A stretch of DNA of 64,000 bases from a virus, in the IMG/VR virus record IMGVR_UViG_3300031951_000022, positions 62,001 through 126,000 of that record; one strand, written 5' to 3'. Under the pieces are notes generated by a model that was not told the DNA's origin, did no database searches, and saw only the letters and a program-made list of their open reading frames with translations. Of the stretch, positions 51,881 to 60,748 are shown in pieces. Position 1 is the first letter of the stretch, and every line of letters starts with the position of its first letter. A program made the translations under genes and the position numbers.

Positions 51881-52584
51881 ATACATTCTTCTGGTAGTGA
51901 AGAGATAATGTTTGGATCGAATTCACACACGCTTCTAGTAATTGTATTTCCACTACAAGCAAACACAATACCATTAATAGGCCCCCAAGGGGCTATATTA
52001 ATCGCTCCAGGTTTTAATTGACATAATGGAAACTGATTAGGATTTGAAAAGGGGGAACATAAAACTGGAGCATTCTGCTCTCCATAAGGAGTAGCACACT
52101 CGCTAGTCACTACATAAGCACCATCTGCTGGGCCATTATAACTATCATTGCAACAACGAGCAGTGATATGCGGAGGAACGACATCCCAGTATCCATCAGG
52201 CTCTTCTTCTGACGGAGGTCTTAACTGTACCACCTCTCCTGAATACGGAATAACATCACAAAATCCAGCGGCTTGCAGAGCAGTTACGGCACCATTTAGA
52301 CTTACACCATCTTCATAGTTATAAACAAACCCACCAAAGGGTCCAGGCTGCCATCCAGTACATATTGCGTTAGTTGCCGATCTTAGTTGCTCTAAGCACG
52401 CCTGTGCGCATGCTTCACTAAAATTAAAATCGCAATTAATAGTAAAATAATCGCAACTTTGATTTGTTGGAAGGTATATTATATCACACACACACACGGC
52501 GTCTTTACAACAACAGCTGTTAGTGGTTGCTAGTTTATTATCGACCAATAATAAACCACCATTATATAGTATAAGCGGAGACAT
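51238..52584 (-). CDS. Cys-rich surface-type protein
   Basis: A 448-residue protein with more than 40 Cys. The start (MSPLILYNGGLLLVDNKLAT, then SCCCKDAVC) resembles the opening of short Cys-rich proteins in planctomycetes and their phages. The middle holds several CC/CxC patterns, and the last 210 residues (GGGFDINVDGPRPEACGD, ending SGCDGQLDPVISFLPP) are encoded by GC-rich DNA. It has no enzyme motif. It may be a virion or host-surface protein and a substrate of the glycosyltransferases with which it shares an operon. Confidence 0.7.
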   Translation of the reverse strand: MSPLILYNGGLLLVDNKLATTNSCCCKDAVCVCDIIYLPTNQSCDYFTINCDFNFSEACAQACLEQLRSATNAICTGWQPGPFGGFVYNYEDGVSLNGAVTALQAAGFCDVIPYSGEVVQLRPPSEEEPDGYWDVVPPHITARCCNDSYNGPADGAYVVTSECATPYGEQNAPVLCSPFSNPNQFPLCQLKPGAINIAPWGPINGIVFACSGNTITRSVCEFDPNIISSLPEECIKGPCVDGQCVEACYGPCESGGPPCEIPEFMYVDWGINNLESGPIAIPTRNQGAFGDFFGTVCAQGDLFCSGQNPFDPGDDAPEGTESSVSIANVGPVVWCDGVAYVTATIRYFCFVCRKPPGSEFVSSRALFGRTRTVCLRWENDEDGCPVGDAQVVQWSGFSPYFPVEPGGGFDINVDGPRPEACGDLPGDGCACSSGCDGQLDPVISFLPP

Positions 52585-52593
52585 TATTATCCT

Positions 52594-52914
52594 TTATTTA
52601 TCTTTAGTCCACTTATGCCAGCCTTTGTTGGGTAAATAGTTACCATCATCATCTTTACGCTTAGGAAATAGAGTGCCACCCTTTTTGTGTTGGCCAAAAG
52701 CTAAAATAGCACCACAATCCGCACAGCGTAGTTCGTAATAGTCATTGCCTTCTACACTTCGCACAACAAAGCGCAAATTAGTGCTACTGCATAGACCACA
52801 CTTTTCTTCAGCAAAAATTTCTTGTATTAGAGCCAATTCCTTAAAAATTTCTTTTTGACCAGAACCCTCTAATTCAAATTCAAGCTTGTCTCCAACCTTA
52901 TATTTAACTTTCAT
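52594..52914 (-). CDS. Zinc-ribbon protein next to the annealing-protein candidate
   Basis: A 106-residue protein. CGLC (about residues 39-42) and CADC (about 64-67) form a zinc ribbon. This type (FELEGSGQKEIFKELALIQE then the ribbon) is commonly beside single-strand annealing genes in phages, where it may help DNA binding. AAGATGAAAG precedes the ATG. Confidence 0.7.
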   Translation of the reverse strand: MKVKYKVGDKLEFELEGSGQKEIFKELALIQEIFAEEKCGLCSSTNLRFVVRSVEGNDYYELRCADCGAILAFGQHKKGGTLFPKRKDDDGNYLPNKGWHKWTKDK

Positions 52915-52927
52915 CTTTTAGACTCCT

Positions 52928-53617
52928 CTATTTCCAGCCAGGATCATACCCAATAACATCTTGAGGTATATCGTTGCTTTGTTGATATGATGATAGTGTG
53001 GTAATAGTTTTTACAGCATCATCGTATGATATATTATAGATATTCTTGGAGTCTATAGCAAGTTTATCTAATAGTTTGATAATATTAATATTTAGTCTTT
53101 TACCAAATACATCAAAGAAATTTATTTGTGTACTATTAATTTTACCAATATTATTTTCCTCTAAATGATGGGTATCAATATCTTTTGCTAATTCTTCTGC
53201 TGCTACTACCTTGCGTAGTTTAAGCGCTCTTCTTAATGCTCTTCCTTCGGCTCGTGTTTCTGCTACTGCCACTGGATGATTACGATAAATTTTATCACAA
53301 TTTCCCCAATAAACATCAGCAGCACCACTTACGGTTTTGACCACATTATTATTTAAAACATACTTAATGGAGTGTACAACTGTTGCTCTGCGTTCGTTTT
53401 CCATACTAGGAGATTGAACAACAGAAGAAGTAGCCTCAATTACTGTGCAATCTAGGGCTATTTCCAAAATTCTTCTCAAGCCATCTGTAGTAGGATTGCC
53501 AGCAATTTTTTCGTCATCACTCAATAAACCCAATACATAGTCGGTCCATTCTAGATCATTAATATTTGGGATAGTGATATTATCATCAGCTTCAACGTTC
53601 TTCTTGGGTCTGCCCAT
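52928..53617 (-). CDS. Single-strand annealing protein candidate
   Basis: A 229-residue protein. The middle (HPVAVAETRAEGRALRRALK) carries the AETRAxGRALR signature of Rad52/Erf/Sak-type annealing proteins, and DLEWTDYVLGLLSDDEKI with RATVVHSIKYVLNN fits the N-terminal part. Such proteins pair complementary single strands in phage recombination. It follows the zinc-ribbon gene and precedes a homing nuclease, which often targets recombination genes. The exact family is uncertain. Confidence 0.6.
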   Translation of the reverse strand: MGRPKKNVEADDNITIPNINDLEWTDYVLGLLSDDEKIAGNPTTDGLRRILEIALDCTVIEATSSVVQSPSMENERRATVVHSIKYVLNNNVVKTVSGAADVYWGNCDKIYRNHPVAVAETRAEGRALRRALKLRKVVAAEELAKDIDTHHLEENNIGKINSTQINFFDVFGKRLNINIIKLLDKLAIDSKNIYNISYDDAVKTITTLSSYQQSNDIPQDVIGYDPGWK

Positions 53618-53618
53618 C

Positions 53619-54410
53619 TTAATCTCCTAATTCTATATATCTATGATCAATGTCGGGAAATTTGTTTTTAACGGCCTCAATAGCTTTGTGCAGGGTGTTG
53701 TATAATACTCTGGCTCTAGCTTTAGAAAAGTCCTTCTTTTGCTTAACTCTTATCAACACTAGGCCCTTACCTAATATTAATCCTGTCTTTTTATTATCAT
53801 ATCCTTTGTTTCTTTTTAAAGCTTCGTCTCCCCATACTGGTTCAAAGTGGGAGGGTCCATCAACTTCGATAGCTATGTTTAATGTAGGCAGAAATAGGTC
53901 TATTTGCAACTTTGTATTTAGTAAGCTTTGCTCTTTATGAAAATCAACCTTATACCCATCACCCAATAGCTGTTTTAACAGAAAATCTTCTAGCTTAGAT
54001 CCGTGCTTACTAGCATGTCTAACAGCAGAATTAGCCTGTTGTAGTATTTCTTTTTTAACATCTTCTGGCAAATTTTCCCAATTTTGTCTAGCTTTTTCTT
54101 GTCTCTTTTTCTTTGTTTTAGAGTCTAAGGTTTCCCATGCCTCCATAACGCCGTCTCCAATTTTGTCTTTAACGTCTTGTGGGCGTGGTTTTCCTTTGGT
54201 TGGATGCGTTGTTTTACCAGAGGATAAAGCATTTTTTTGAGCTTCGCTCTTATCTCTGATGCTAATTTTAAATTTTATAGCATCCCGTCTAATTTTATTA
54301 GCATATGTATCATACTTATCTGCTATGTCTCTAAAACTGTTTTGATTATTTTGATATTCTTGATATAGCAGATCTTTTTTTTGCTTTTCTGACAAATCAT
54401 TATACTTCAT
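53619..54410 (-). CDS. Vsr/DUF559-like homing nuclease with NUMOD
   Basis: A 263-residue protein. The first 60 residues form an HTH. GKTTHPTKGKPRPQDVKDKI (about 65-84) is a NUMOD3-like DNA-binding repeat. Residues 138-240 (HGSKLEDFLLKQLL, then LQIDLFLPTLNIAIEVDGPS) are the Vsr/DUF559 nuclease fold with Asp and the E-x-D site. It is typical of group I intron-free homing nucleases. It interrupts the operon between annealing protein and the glycan genes, overlapping the gene at 54400 by 11 bases. Confidence 0.8.
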   Translation of the reverse strand: MKYNDLSEKQKKDLLYQEYQNNQNSFRDIADKYDTYANKIRRDAIKFKISIRDKSEAQKNALSSGKTTHPTKGKPRPQDVKDKIGDGVMEAWETLDSKTKKKRQEKARQNWENLPEDVKKEILQQANSAVRHASKHGSKLEDFLLKQLLGDGYKVDFHKEQSLLNTKLQIDLFLPTLNIAIEVDGPSHFEPVWGDEALKRNKGYDNKKTGLILGKGLVLIRVKQKKDFSKARARVLYNTLHKAIEAVKNKFPDIDHRYIELGD

Positions 54411-54774
54411 ATTTTTGCATTAGCTCCATTTTATCATTATCGTATTTCAAAATTTGTGTGTTTTTTAATAACGAGATATCTAGCTTATGTTCTAGTGCGT
54501 CCTTAAAGTCTAGCAACAAGACATAGTCATTTGTTAATAAATTATTTTTATTCGCTAAATAATCTTCTACGTTCAGGAAAATTATTTGGCCTGGATAAAA
54601 TGTCATATAGAAAGTAGAAAGTATCGCGGTATCTACTAATAGGCCCGACGCTATATCGTCACTAAATATTAAAAAGTCCACAAGCTCATCCGAAGATTTA
54701 AAAAAAGCCTTCACACGACGAATAATATCAATTTGAACGTTCAGAGCCGACGAGTACACTGCAATAGAAGACAT
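54400..54774 (-). CDS. Hypothetical protein of the glycan operon
   Basis: A 124-residue protein (MSSIAVYSSALNVQIDIIRR, then ILSTFYMTFYPGQIIFLNVE). I see no motif. It may be an alpha/beta fold. It lies between the LicC-like gene and the homing nuclease in the same operon, so a role in the glycan module is possible but unproven. Confidence 0.6.
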   Translation of the reverse strand: MSSIAVYSSALNVQIDIIRRVKAFFKSSDELVDFLIFSDDIASGLLVDTAILSTFYMTFYPGQIIFLNVEDYLANKNNLLTNDYVLLLDFKDALEHKLDISLLKNTQILKYDNDKMELMQKYEV

Positions 54775-54778
54775 CGTT

Positions 54779-55417
54779 TTATACCTTATTTAGTGTTGGT
54801 GTTTTATAGTCTGCAAAAAATGGTCTAATTGTTTGTTTCATGTCTATTATTTTGTTGATGAGTTCAAATATGAAGTTGTTGTGGTTTTGAGTATTTATTA
54901 TTAATTCTTTTAGCGCTCTGGTTGTTTCTTTGTTGAAAAAATAAATTTCTGGTAAATAATTGTCCAGATCATATGCTATATTTTCTATCTTATTGTTCAT
55001 TATCACACAACCAAGCTTGCTTTTTTGTTTATTGTTTATAAATATTTGTGATCCACTTTTGTCAGAAAAATTTTGAAAACTTTTTTGATGTAAATAATTA
55101 TCTCCAAACATAATAATAGTATCGCCAGTTAAATACTGATTGGCTAAATACAGACTATATGCATTATTATACTTCTCATAATTATGGTTGGCTATCATGT
55201 TTAGGTCTTGATATGCTCCATGATTTTTGTTTAGAAAAGAGCACAGCTTTCTACCATCAAAACCATAAACATAATGAATCCTACACTTAGGAAACGAATG
55301 TTTGATAATCTTATATTGCTGCTGAATGATTGTTTTGTTATTAACTTTAATTAATCCAACACACCCCTTGGATTTCATTCGTTTTTGAAATTTATCACCT
55401 ATAATAATAACATTCAT
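54779..55417 (-). CDS. Nucleotidyltransferase-like protein
   Basis: A 212-residue protein. The opening (VIIIGDKFQKRMKS, then NNKTIIQQQYKII) is a degenerate version of the NTP-transferase start, and NYEKYNNAYSLYLANQYL with TIIMFGDNYLH matches the second half of LicC-like enzymes, which activate choline or sugars as CDP or UDP forms. The usual GxGxR loop is not intact, so activity is uncertain. ATGA overlap with the previous gene. Confidence 0.6.
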   Translation of the reverse strand: MNVIIIGDKFQKRMKSKGCVGLIKVNNKTIIQQQYKIIKHSFPKCRIHYVYGFDGRKLCSFLNKNHGAYQDLNMIANHNYEKYNNAYSLYLANQYLTGDTIIMFGDNYLHQKSFQNFSDKSGSQIFINNKQKSKLGCVIMNNKIENIAYDLDNYLPEIYFFNKETTRALKELIINTQNHNNFIFELINKIIDMKQTIRPFFADYKTPTLNKV

Positions 55418-56166
55418 ATTATTTGATATGCGGACTTATTCGCTAGGATATTTTCTTTACCAGCAACCCCAAATCTATATACTCCTCCACCAAATACTAC
55501 ACAACTATAGTTCTGATTAGAGGCAACAATAAAAGACTCTAATTTATGATGTACAATATTATTGGCGCCATTAATAGTCTCTTTAATATTTGTGTCATAA
55601 TTATCTATAGATACTATAAACCTATACTTTGGATTAATAACAACAATATTGTGTAGAATTTCCATGTCTGATAGTTCTTTATCTAACATGCTTTGAATTC
55701 TCCAGGCATATTTAATGTTGTATTTGTTAATAATATTTTCAATATTAGCATATGTGAAGTGGTCGCTGTTGCTTTGATGACGAATAAAGATAATTTTTTG
55801 TGGCAAAGTGTCGCAGTTGGAGATTTGCTCACATATATTGTCTAGGTTCTCTAAGCTCATATTTCTTAGGCTAATCACGGCTAGATAGTGTAGCTTATTG
55901 GTGGCATGGAACTTATTAACCTTTTCTTCCATAGAAGCATCTTCCATATCAAATTGCTTAAACCATTTAGGTTCTCTATATCCTAGGCACTTTTTATCGT
56001 TGATAATATAAAACTCTTTATCATCATCGTATGCTTCTATTACCAAGTTTTCCTGTTGGTATTGGTCTAAATATTGTAAAGCGCAGTTTGTTTGAGTAAT
56101 ATTATCATATAGTGCATATGTGCAATTTTTACAAGAAGTATGAATTGTATTTATAGATGGAATCAT
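55414..56166 (-). CDS. Cys-motif protein of the glycan operon
   Basis: A 250-residue protein. CKNCTYALYDNITQTNC at residues 12-28 may be a zinc or disulfide site, followed by CLGYREPKWF. The rest (RNMSLENLDNICEQISNCDT, then KIIFIRHQS) resembles a Rossmann or GT-A start without a clear metal site. Coupled to both neighbours by ATGA overlaps. Function unknown, probably glycan assembly. Confidence 0.6.
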   Translation of the reverse strand: MIPSINTIHTSCKNCTYALYDNITQTNCALQYLDQYQQENLVIEAYDDDKEFYIINDKKCLGYREPKWFKQFDMEDASMEEKVNKFHATNKLHYLAVISLRNMSLENLDNICEQISNCDTLPQKIIFIRHQSNSDHFTYANIENIINKYNIKYAWRIQSMLDKELSDMEILHNIVVINPKYRFIVSIDNYDTNIKETINGANNIVHHKLESFIVASNQNYSCVVFGGGVYRFGVAGKENILANKSAYQII

Positions 56167-57815
56167 AGAAAATCTTCTTTCTTTATACTATCAGGATGTG
56201 TTCTCATTGTTTCGTACACAATTTTATTATTAAGATGACCCTCTAGTGCTTCTACAATATTCTGTTTAGTAAGGCTCATAATTGATCCATTTCTAGCTAC
56301 TAGTCCAGAAACAGCGTCTCTTATCAATACTTGAATATGGGCAGTGTTTATTAGGGATGGCTCGTTAATGACATTATGACAAATATATTCAATAAACTCT
56401 TTACTATTTAAGCCAGAAGGCACCTTCATTGATGAGTGTTGCGCCTGTTTAACATTAGGACTATCCCAGGCCACTTTGGACTTAATGTCTATACTGTCAA
56501 AACAAGCATCCCATACCGCATATACATGATCCCAGGTATATTTGCTAATACATGCTTGTCTAATTTTTGTGCTATTATCTAAACGTATTGTTTGATCAGT
56601 ATTAACAAAGAAATTGTACATAATGTTGGTAGTAGCATCAATATCAGGATAAGCTCTATCTGCATTAGTCTCCATTTCTCTGAACATTCTAATGACCGGA
56701 ATTTTAATGCCTTTTAATGATTCGCACACCTCAGACATGGCACTATAATCAACAGAAGCTATTTGTACTCCGCAAGCCGCAGCCTCAACCTGTGGCATAC
56801 CAAAGCCTTCGCAAATAGCATATTGAATATACAAATCAAATAAGTTGTATATATCATTTAGGTCTCTTGTGGATATGCCGTGTACAGGACTAGAAACTGT
56901 GGCCGTATGATTTCCACAGCTTTTACACATAGCTAATCCATTGTGAAACTTAGACGGAAAAAATTTCTTACAATGACGACAGTGATATGTGAATAGTGCT
57001 TTATCTAGTACTCCGTATTCAAGAAGTATAGATGGAATATCCCAACCATTATCTTCTGGATAGGACGTGTGTAAATAAAGATATGTTTTGTTACATAGTT
57101 CTATTTGATTATTAGCTTTGAGTGCTTCTAAATATTTCTTAAAAGCTAACACTAGATCAGGAATAAGTTTCCGCTTTTGGTTTCTCATTACTGTGCCAAT
57201 TATATTATAATCATCACCCAAATGCTTAATTTTGTGAGCTTTTTTATCTACTATAGGATAAAATTCTTCTGGATTAATACCAGCATTAGCTATTTGCGGA
57301 AATAGATTAATTTTATTACCACAAGACTTAAGCAGGGTTTGTTTGGCCCACTCTGTATATGGTATTACTACATCAGCATTAGAAAATGTAAATAGCCAAT
57401 CATTTTTCGGAGGAGCTGAATCTGTGGCAGGCATAATCACCCAATTAAAGTGCTTTTTATATGGGCTTGCTTCTTGATATGCGAACATCCAGTAATCACG
57501 AATGTCAAAGACTATATGCGGCTTAAAGTCTGCCAAACAGCGATTAAACCTCCATAAACCAAATTGGTTAATATTATTAGACTTATACTGTTCTTGTCTA
57601 GGGTCATTAGCCTGAACAGCATTTGGATAAACTTTCCAAGGAATATCTTTAATGGCAGGATTAGCAGTATCACAATAACAAGCCATTTCAGCGACTTCAT
57701 ATTTGCCGCTATTATGAAGACGAGTTAAAAGTTCTTTACCATAAATAGAGTAGCCGGTATTTAAACCGCTAAAGTCATTGACTGTGAGAATTCTTTTTTT
57801 TGTTAGTTTACCCAT
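56163..57815 (-). CDS. GT4 glycosyltransferase with inserted zinc finger
   Basis: A 550-residue enzyme. GLNTGYSIYGKELLTRLH (about residues 17-34) is the N-terminal sugar acceptor domain of GT-B enzymes. CEGFGMPQVEAAACG at 335-349 carries the E-x7-E site of GT4. Between the domains, residues 279-300 (CRHCKKFFPSKF, then CKSC) are a C2-C2 zinc finger not usual in GT4 proteins. A helical tail of 100 residues follows. It heads the glycan operon; the gap before it (57816-57894) holds a hairpin. Confidence 0.8.
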   Translation of the reverse strand: MGKLTKKRILTVNDFSGLNTGYSIYGKELLTRLHNSGKYEVAEMACYCDTANPAIKDIPWKVYPNAVQANDPRQEQYKSNNINQFGLWRFNRCLADFKPHIVFDIRDYWMFAYQEASPYKKHFNWVIMPATDSAPPKNDWLFTFSNADVVIPYTEWAKQTLLKSCGNKINLFPQIANAGINPEEFYPIVDKKAHKIKHLGDDYNIIGTVMRNQKRKLIPDLVLAFKKYLEALKANNQIELCNKTYLYLHTSYPEDNGWDIPSILLEYGVLDKALFTYHCRHCKKFFPSKFHNGLAMCKSCGNHTATVSSPVHGISTRDLNDIYNLFDLYIQYAICEGFGMPQVEAAACGVQIASVDYSAMSEVCESLKGIKIPVIRMFREMETNADRAYPDIDATTNIMYNFFVNTDQTIRLDNSTKIRQACISKYTWDHVYAVWDACFDSIDIKSKVAWDSPNVKQAQHSSMKVPSGLNSKEFIEYICHNVINEPSLINTAHIQVLIRDAVSGLVARNGSIMSLTKQNIVEALEGHLNNKIVYETMRTHPDSIKKEDFL

Positions 57816-57832
57816 AATTGTTCTAAATAGAA

Positions 57833-57861
57833 GTCTCTAGCACCATTAAGATACTAGAGAC
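57833..57861 (-). terminator. Hairpin between SSB and the glycan operon
   Basis: Arms gtctctag (57833-57840) and ctagagac (57854-57861), loop 13. On the minus strand it follows the SSB stop and is followed by TTCTATTT. It could be a weak terminator or an operator for the next operon. Confidence 0.5.
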
Positions 57862-57894
57862 CCTATTCAGATTCCTTCTTTTTTTAGTGTTAGA

Positions 57895-58275
57895 TCAGAA
57901 AGCAACTGTTTCTGTTTCATTCTCAGTTGCCGAGCTATTAGCTCTTTGCGTCTTTACAATATGACCAAAATTATTCACTCTGATCTTTATCGTACTATGC
58001 TTAACTCCGTCTTTTTCCCAGCTATCATTCCTTAATGAGCCTTCGACCATAATTAGATCGCCCTTCTTAAAAGATGCGGCTACGGTCTCGGCGGCACTAT
58101 CCCATGCTTCACACTGAACAAAAGATGTAACCTTGTCCTGTGTGCCGTTAGCCTTCTTAAACTCTCTGGAAACAGCAACGGTAAAATTAACAACTGCTGT
58201 TTTCTTATCTCCAGATGTTACAAAGCGTAGTTCTGGATCACGAGCAAGATTACCACGAAGCATTACAATATTCAT
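57895..58275 (-). CDS. Single-stranded DNA binding protein
   Basis: A 126-residue SSB. LRGNLARDPELRFVTSG (residues 6-22) and VTSFVQCEAWDSAAETVAAS (about 49-68) fit the OB fold. The C-terminus ENETETVAF is acidic and ends in Phe, a version of the tip that recruits replication and repair proteins. The gene has a consensus promoter (58325-58352), AAAAGGAGACGATTGAT precedes its ATG, and it follows the polymerase gene. SSBs are abundant, which suits a separate promoter. Confidence 0.95.
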   Translation of the reverse strand: MNIVMLRGNLARDPELRFVTSGDKKTAVVNFTVAVSREFKKANGTQDKVTSFVQCEAWDSAAETVAASFKKGDLIMVEGSLRNDSWEKDGVKHSTIKIRVNNFGHIVKTQRANSSATENETETVAF

Positions 58276-58324
58276 ATCAATCGTCTCCTTTTAAAAGTAA
58301 ATTACCAAAGTACCAACGTATCTT

Positions 58325-58352
58325 ATTATAAAAAGTGGGGCGTAGGTGTCAA
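58325..58352 (-). promoter_or_regulatory. Promoter before ssb
   Basis: TTGACA, 16 bp, TATAAT on the minus strand, both boxes at consensus. It overlaps the end of the polymerase C-half gene. Confidence 0.88.
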
Positions 58353-60748
58353 GTTCTAGCTACGTAAGCCTTGTCTACAATAAGGCCATCTCCGCTCTTA
58401 GACTTTGACCCCTTAACAATAATAATATTTCCGACGAACAACAGGTTTTTGTATTCGCTATATTTTTCTGGAAAAAACACGATAGAGTCAATAGATCCCG
58501 TGGTGTCCGTCATTGTAACGAAAGCCATTTCTGCTCCAGGATTTTTACCGGTTTTGGTTTTCGTAACATTAATAAAGTCTATCTCTCCACCAAGTATAAG
58601 ATTGTCTTTTTGTGTTGTGGTTTTCAGTTCTTTGCAATTAATATTAGTCATACTAATATCATACATATCAATCTTAGAACAAGTAATAGAACAACCCAGC
58701 AACACATCCTCAGAATCTGCTAACCACTCAGGACTATCGTCTAGAGAATAAGGAGGATTATTTAATGACACTATCATATCTTGGATATTGCTTTTGCGGT
58801 TTTTATTAATTCTAGGCAGTCCTAGCAGAAACTCTAGACAGCCCTTTAAGTCTTTAAAAGAGACTAGATGCACACTGATATGCTCTATCTCTTTTTTGGT
58901 TAAGCTGCTAATTAAATTATATTCAAATAGCATCTTATTGCGAGTCATAGGCAAAAAGCTTAAAGCTCCACTTTGTATCAAAGCCTTTGCTGCTGTAGAA
59001 TTAATATTGTTTAATACCAAAAATAAAAACTCTAACCATGTTGTTTTGGTCAAGTCCATTTTAGATATTATAGATATTAGCTTATCATATACTGATTTGC
59101 CGACACCCTTAATGTCTGTTAATCCAAAATATATAGTATTATTTTTTAAGATAAATAGCTCATTTTTGTTTCTAATATCTGGAGTTTTAACCAATACGTC
59201 CATTTCATTGGCGTTTTGAATTAACTCCTTAATTTCTGCTTGAGGATCTATTTTATCCTTAGCAAATCTTAAATATGATGCAAAAAAGATTTTGGGGAAG
59301 TGTGCTTTAGTATAGGCGGATAGATATGCATTAATAGCATAGCTTACTGAGTGAGACTTATTGAACGAATATCTTTGACTCTTTTCGATCCAACTAAAAA
59401 TCTGTTCTGCCTCATCAACTGTTACAATGCCTAGCTTTTGAGACCCCTCCAAGAACTTACTTTTGACCTTTGCCATTTCTTCCGGTTTTTTCTTACCAAT
59501 AGCCTTTCTTAACATATCTGCTTCTTGCAGATTAAATCCAGCTATAGCCTTAGTTATTTCCATAGCCTGTTCTTGATATACCATTTCCCCATAGGTGTTT
59601 TGCAAAGAGTCTTTCAGAGCTTCGTGAAAATAGTCCACAGACTCTAATCCATTTTTTTTGTCTATATAATGATTAGATACTGTTTTACCATCTCTCACAG
59701 CCTCAAGACAATTATGAACTATTACATTACCAGCAATAAAATTGTGGTGGGGCGACTCCATAGATATATCATAAACCTTTTTATATCCAGTGCTAATTTT
59801 ATCTATATAAGTAGCCCATTTACAGTCATCGCTATAAGATAGTCTATATTTTTTTCTTGCTTCTATAATAGTATCTATATCAATATTACCTTCTGAATAT
59901 TCTCTATGATGGTTTGGACATAAATAACAAAGATTTTCAACATCATTATTGGTATGTCTATTTCCTTCAAGGTGATTAACATCTAAAGATCCTTTATCCC
60001 AATCACAAAAAACACATCTGTATTCATAGTTTTGATAACATCTTAATTTATATGATTTAATACCATCAATATTATCAATACTAATTTTTGAAGAATGTCT
60101 GGATTTAATCTTTTTCTTTAATTTTTTGGTTCCGTTTTTCTTTCTTATAACCAATATCCTCATTCCGGGCTTCATATCTTTAAGCTCTACCCATCCATTA
60201 GGAGTTAAAAGCTTATGGTCATCTGTACATTCTACTTTATACCAATTGTATGGTAATGTATTAGTTTTTCTTTCATTAGTCTTTATCTTGATCTTGAAAC
60301 ATTCTTTAATACCACTATCAATAATATCTAATATTTTGTTTGAAACTAATTTTTTAGACTTTTCATCATACGATATAATTCTGTCATATTGACGATCTTT
60401 AAATAGTTTTTCTATTGAAATAGTTTTATTTCTTAAACGACCATCGGTATGAGTATAATAGCCTACTAAGATCTTAGTATCTCCAGCAATACACCCAGGT
60501 CTCATAATACTAATCAGGGCAGAAAGCTGCTCTATGTTTTCTGGCTTTAGTTTTTTAGCCATAGACCTTCCCAGTCTAGACTCTAGCTGAAAACAACCCT
60601 TGGTATTACCGTCAGATATAAGATCCCACGTTCTTTGACATTCCAGATTAATATTTTCTATAGAAGAATCGAACTTTATACTCAGTCCATTATTCTGCTC
60701 TACTATATCAAAGGAACATCCACAAGGGTATTGGTATTTTTTAGACAT
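58349..60748 (-). CDS. DNA polymerase III alpha subunit, C-terminal half with intein
   Basis: A 799-residue precursor. Residues 48-85 (GNTKGCFQLESRLGR, then LISIMRPG) and those after the intein (CLEAVRDGKTVS, then MVYQEQAMEITKAIAGF, and YSFNKSHSVSYAINAYLSAY) are the fingers region of DnaE. The C-terminus holds helix-hairpin and OB-type segments (LTDIKGVGKSVYDKLISIIS near residue 525; the last 90 residues an OB fold). The catalytic aspartates are in the other half, at 61611-63495. The precursor carries a 261-residue intein (residues 86-346); spliced it is about 538 residues. It overlaps the exonuclease gene by 8 bases. Codon use matches its neighbours. Confidence 0.92.
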   Translation of the reverse strand: MSKKYQYPCGCSFDIVEQNNGLSIKFDSSIENINLECQRTWDLISDGNTKGCFQLESRLGRSMAKKLKPENIEQLSALISIMRPGCIAGDTKILVGYYTHTDGRLRNKTISIEKLFKDRQYDRIISYDEKSKKLVSNKILDIIDSGIKECFKIKIKTNERKTNTLPYNWYKVECTDDHKLLTPNGWVELKDMKPGMRILVIRKKNGTKKLKKKIKSRHSSKISIDNIDGIKSYKLRCYQNYEYRCVFCDWDKGSLDVNHLEGNRHTNNDVENLCYLCPNHHREYSEGNIDIDTIIEARKKYRLSYSDDCKWATYIDKISTGYKKVYDISMESPHHNFIAGNVIVHNCLEAVRDGKTVSNHYIDKKNGLESVDYFHEALKDSLQNTYGEMVYQEQAMEITKAIAGFNLQEADMLRKAIGKKKPEEMAKVKSKFLEGSQKLGIVTVDEAEQIFSWIEKSQRYSFNKSHSVSYAINAYLSAYTKAHFPKIFFASYLRFAKDKIDPQAEIKELIQNANEMDVLVKTPDIRNKNELFILKNNTIYFGLTDIKGVGKSVYDKLISIISKMDLTKTTWLEFLFLVLNNINSTAAKALIQSGALSFLPMTRNKMLFEYNLISSLTKKEIEHISVHLVSFKDLKGCLEFLLGLPRINKNRKSNIQDMIVSLNNPPYSLDDSPEWLADSEDVLLGCSITCSKIDMYDISMTNINCKELKTTTQKDNLILGGEIDFINVTKTKTGKNPGAEMAFVTMTDTTGSIDSIVFFPEKYSEYKNLLFVGNIIIVKGSKSKSGDGLIVDKAYVART
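59711..60493 (-). other. Intein with HNH homing nuclease domain
   Basis: The 261-residue intein begins at Cys86 (CIAGDTKILV) and ends in VIVHN346, followed by Cys347. C-terminal HN before a Cys and the FIAGNVIVHN stretch are the splicing signals. The middle carries YRCVFCDWDKGSLDVNHLEG and CYLCPNHHREYSEG, an HNH endonuclease with CxxC pairs. The N-extein ends RPG, the C-extein begins CLEAVRDGK, exactly at the conserved DnaE RPG segment. Confidence 0.95.

Noticed and set aside
57833-57861. tRNA gene
   Set aside because: Only one stem is present, with no T-loop or anticodon arm pattern; no tRNA was recognised anywhere in the window.
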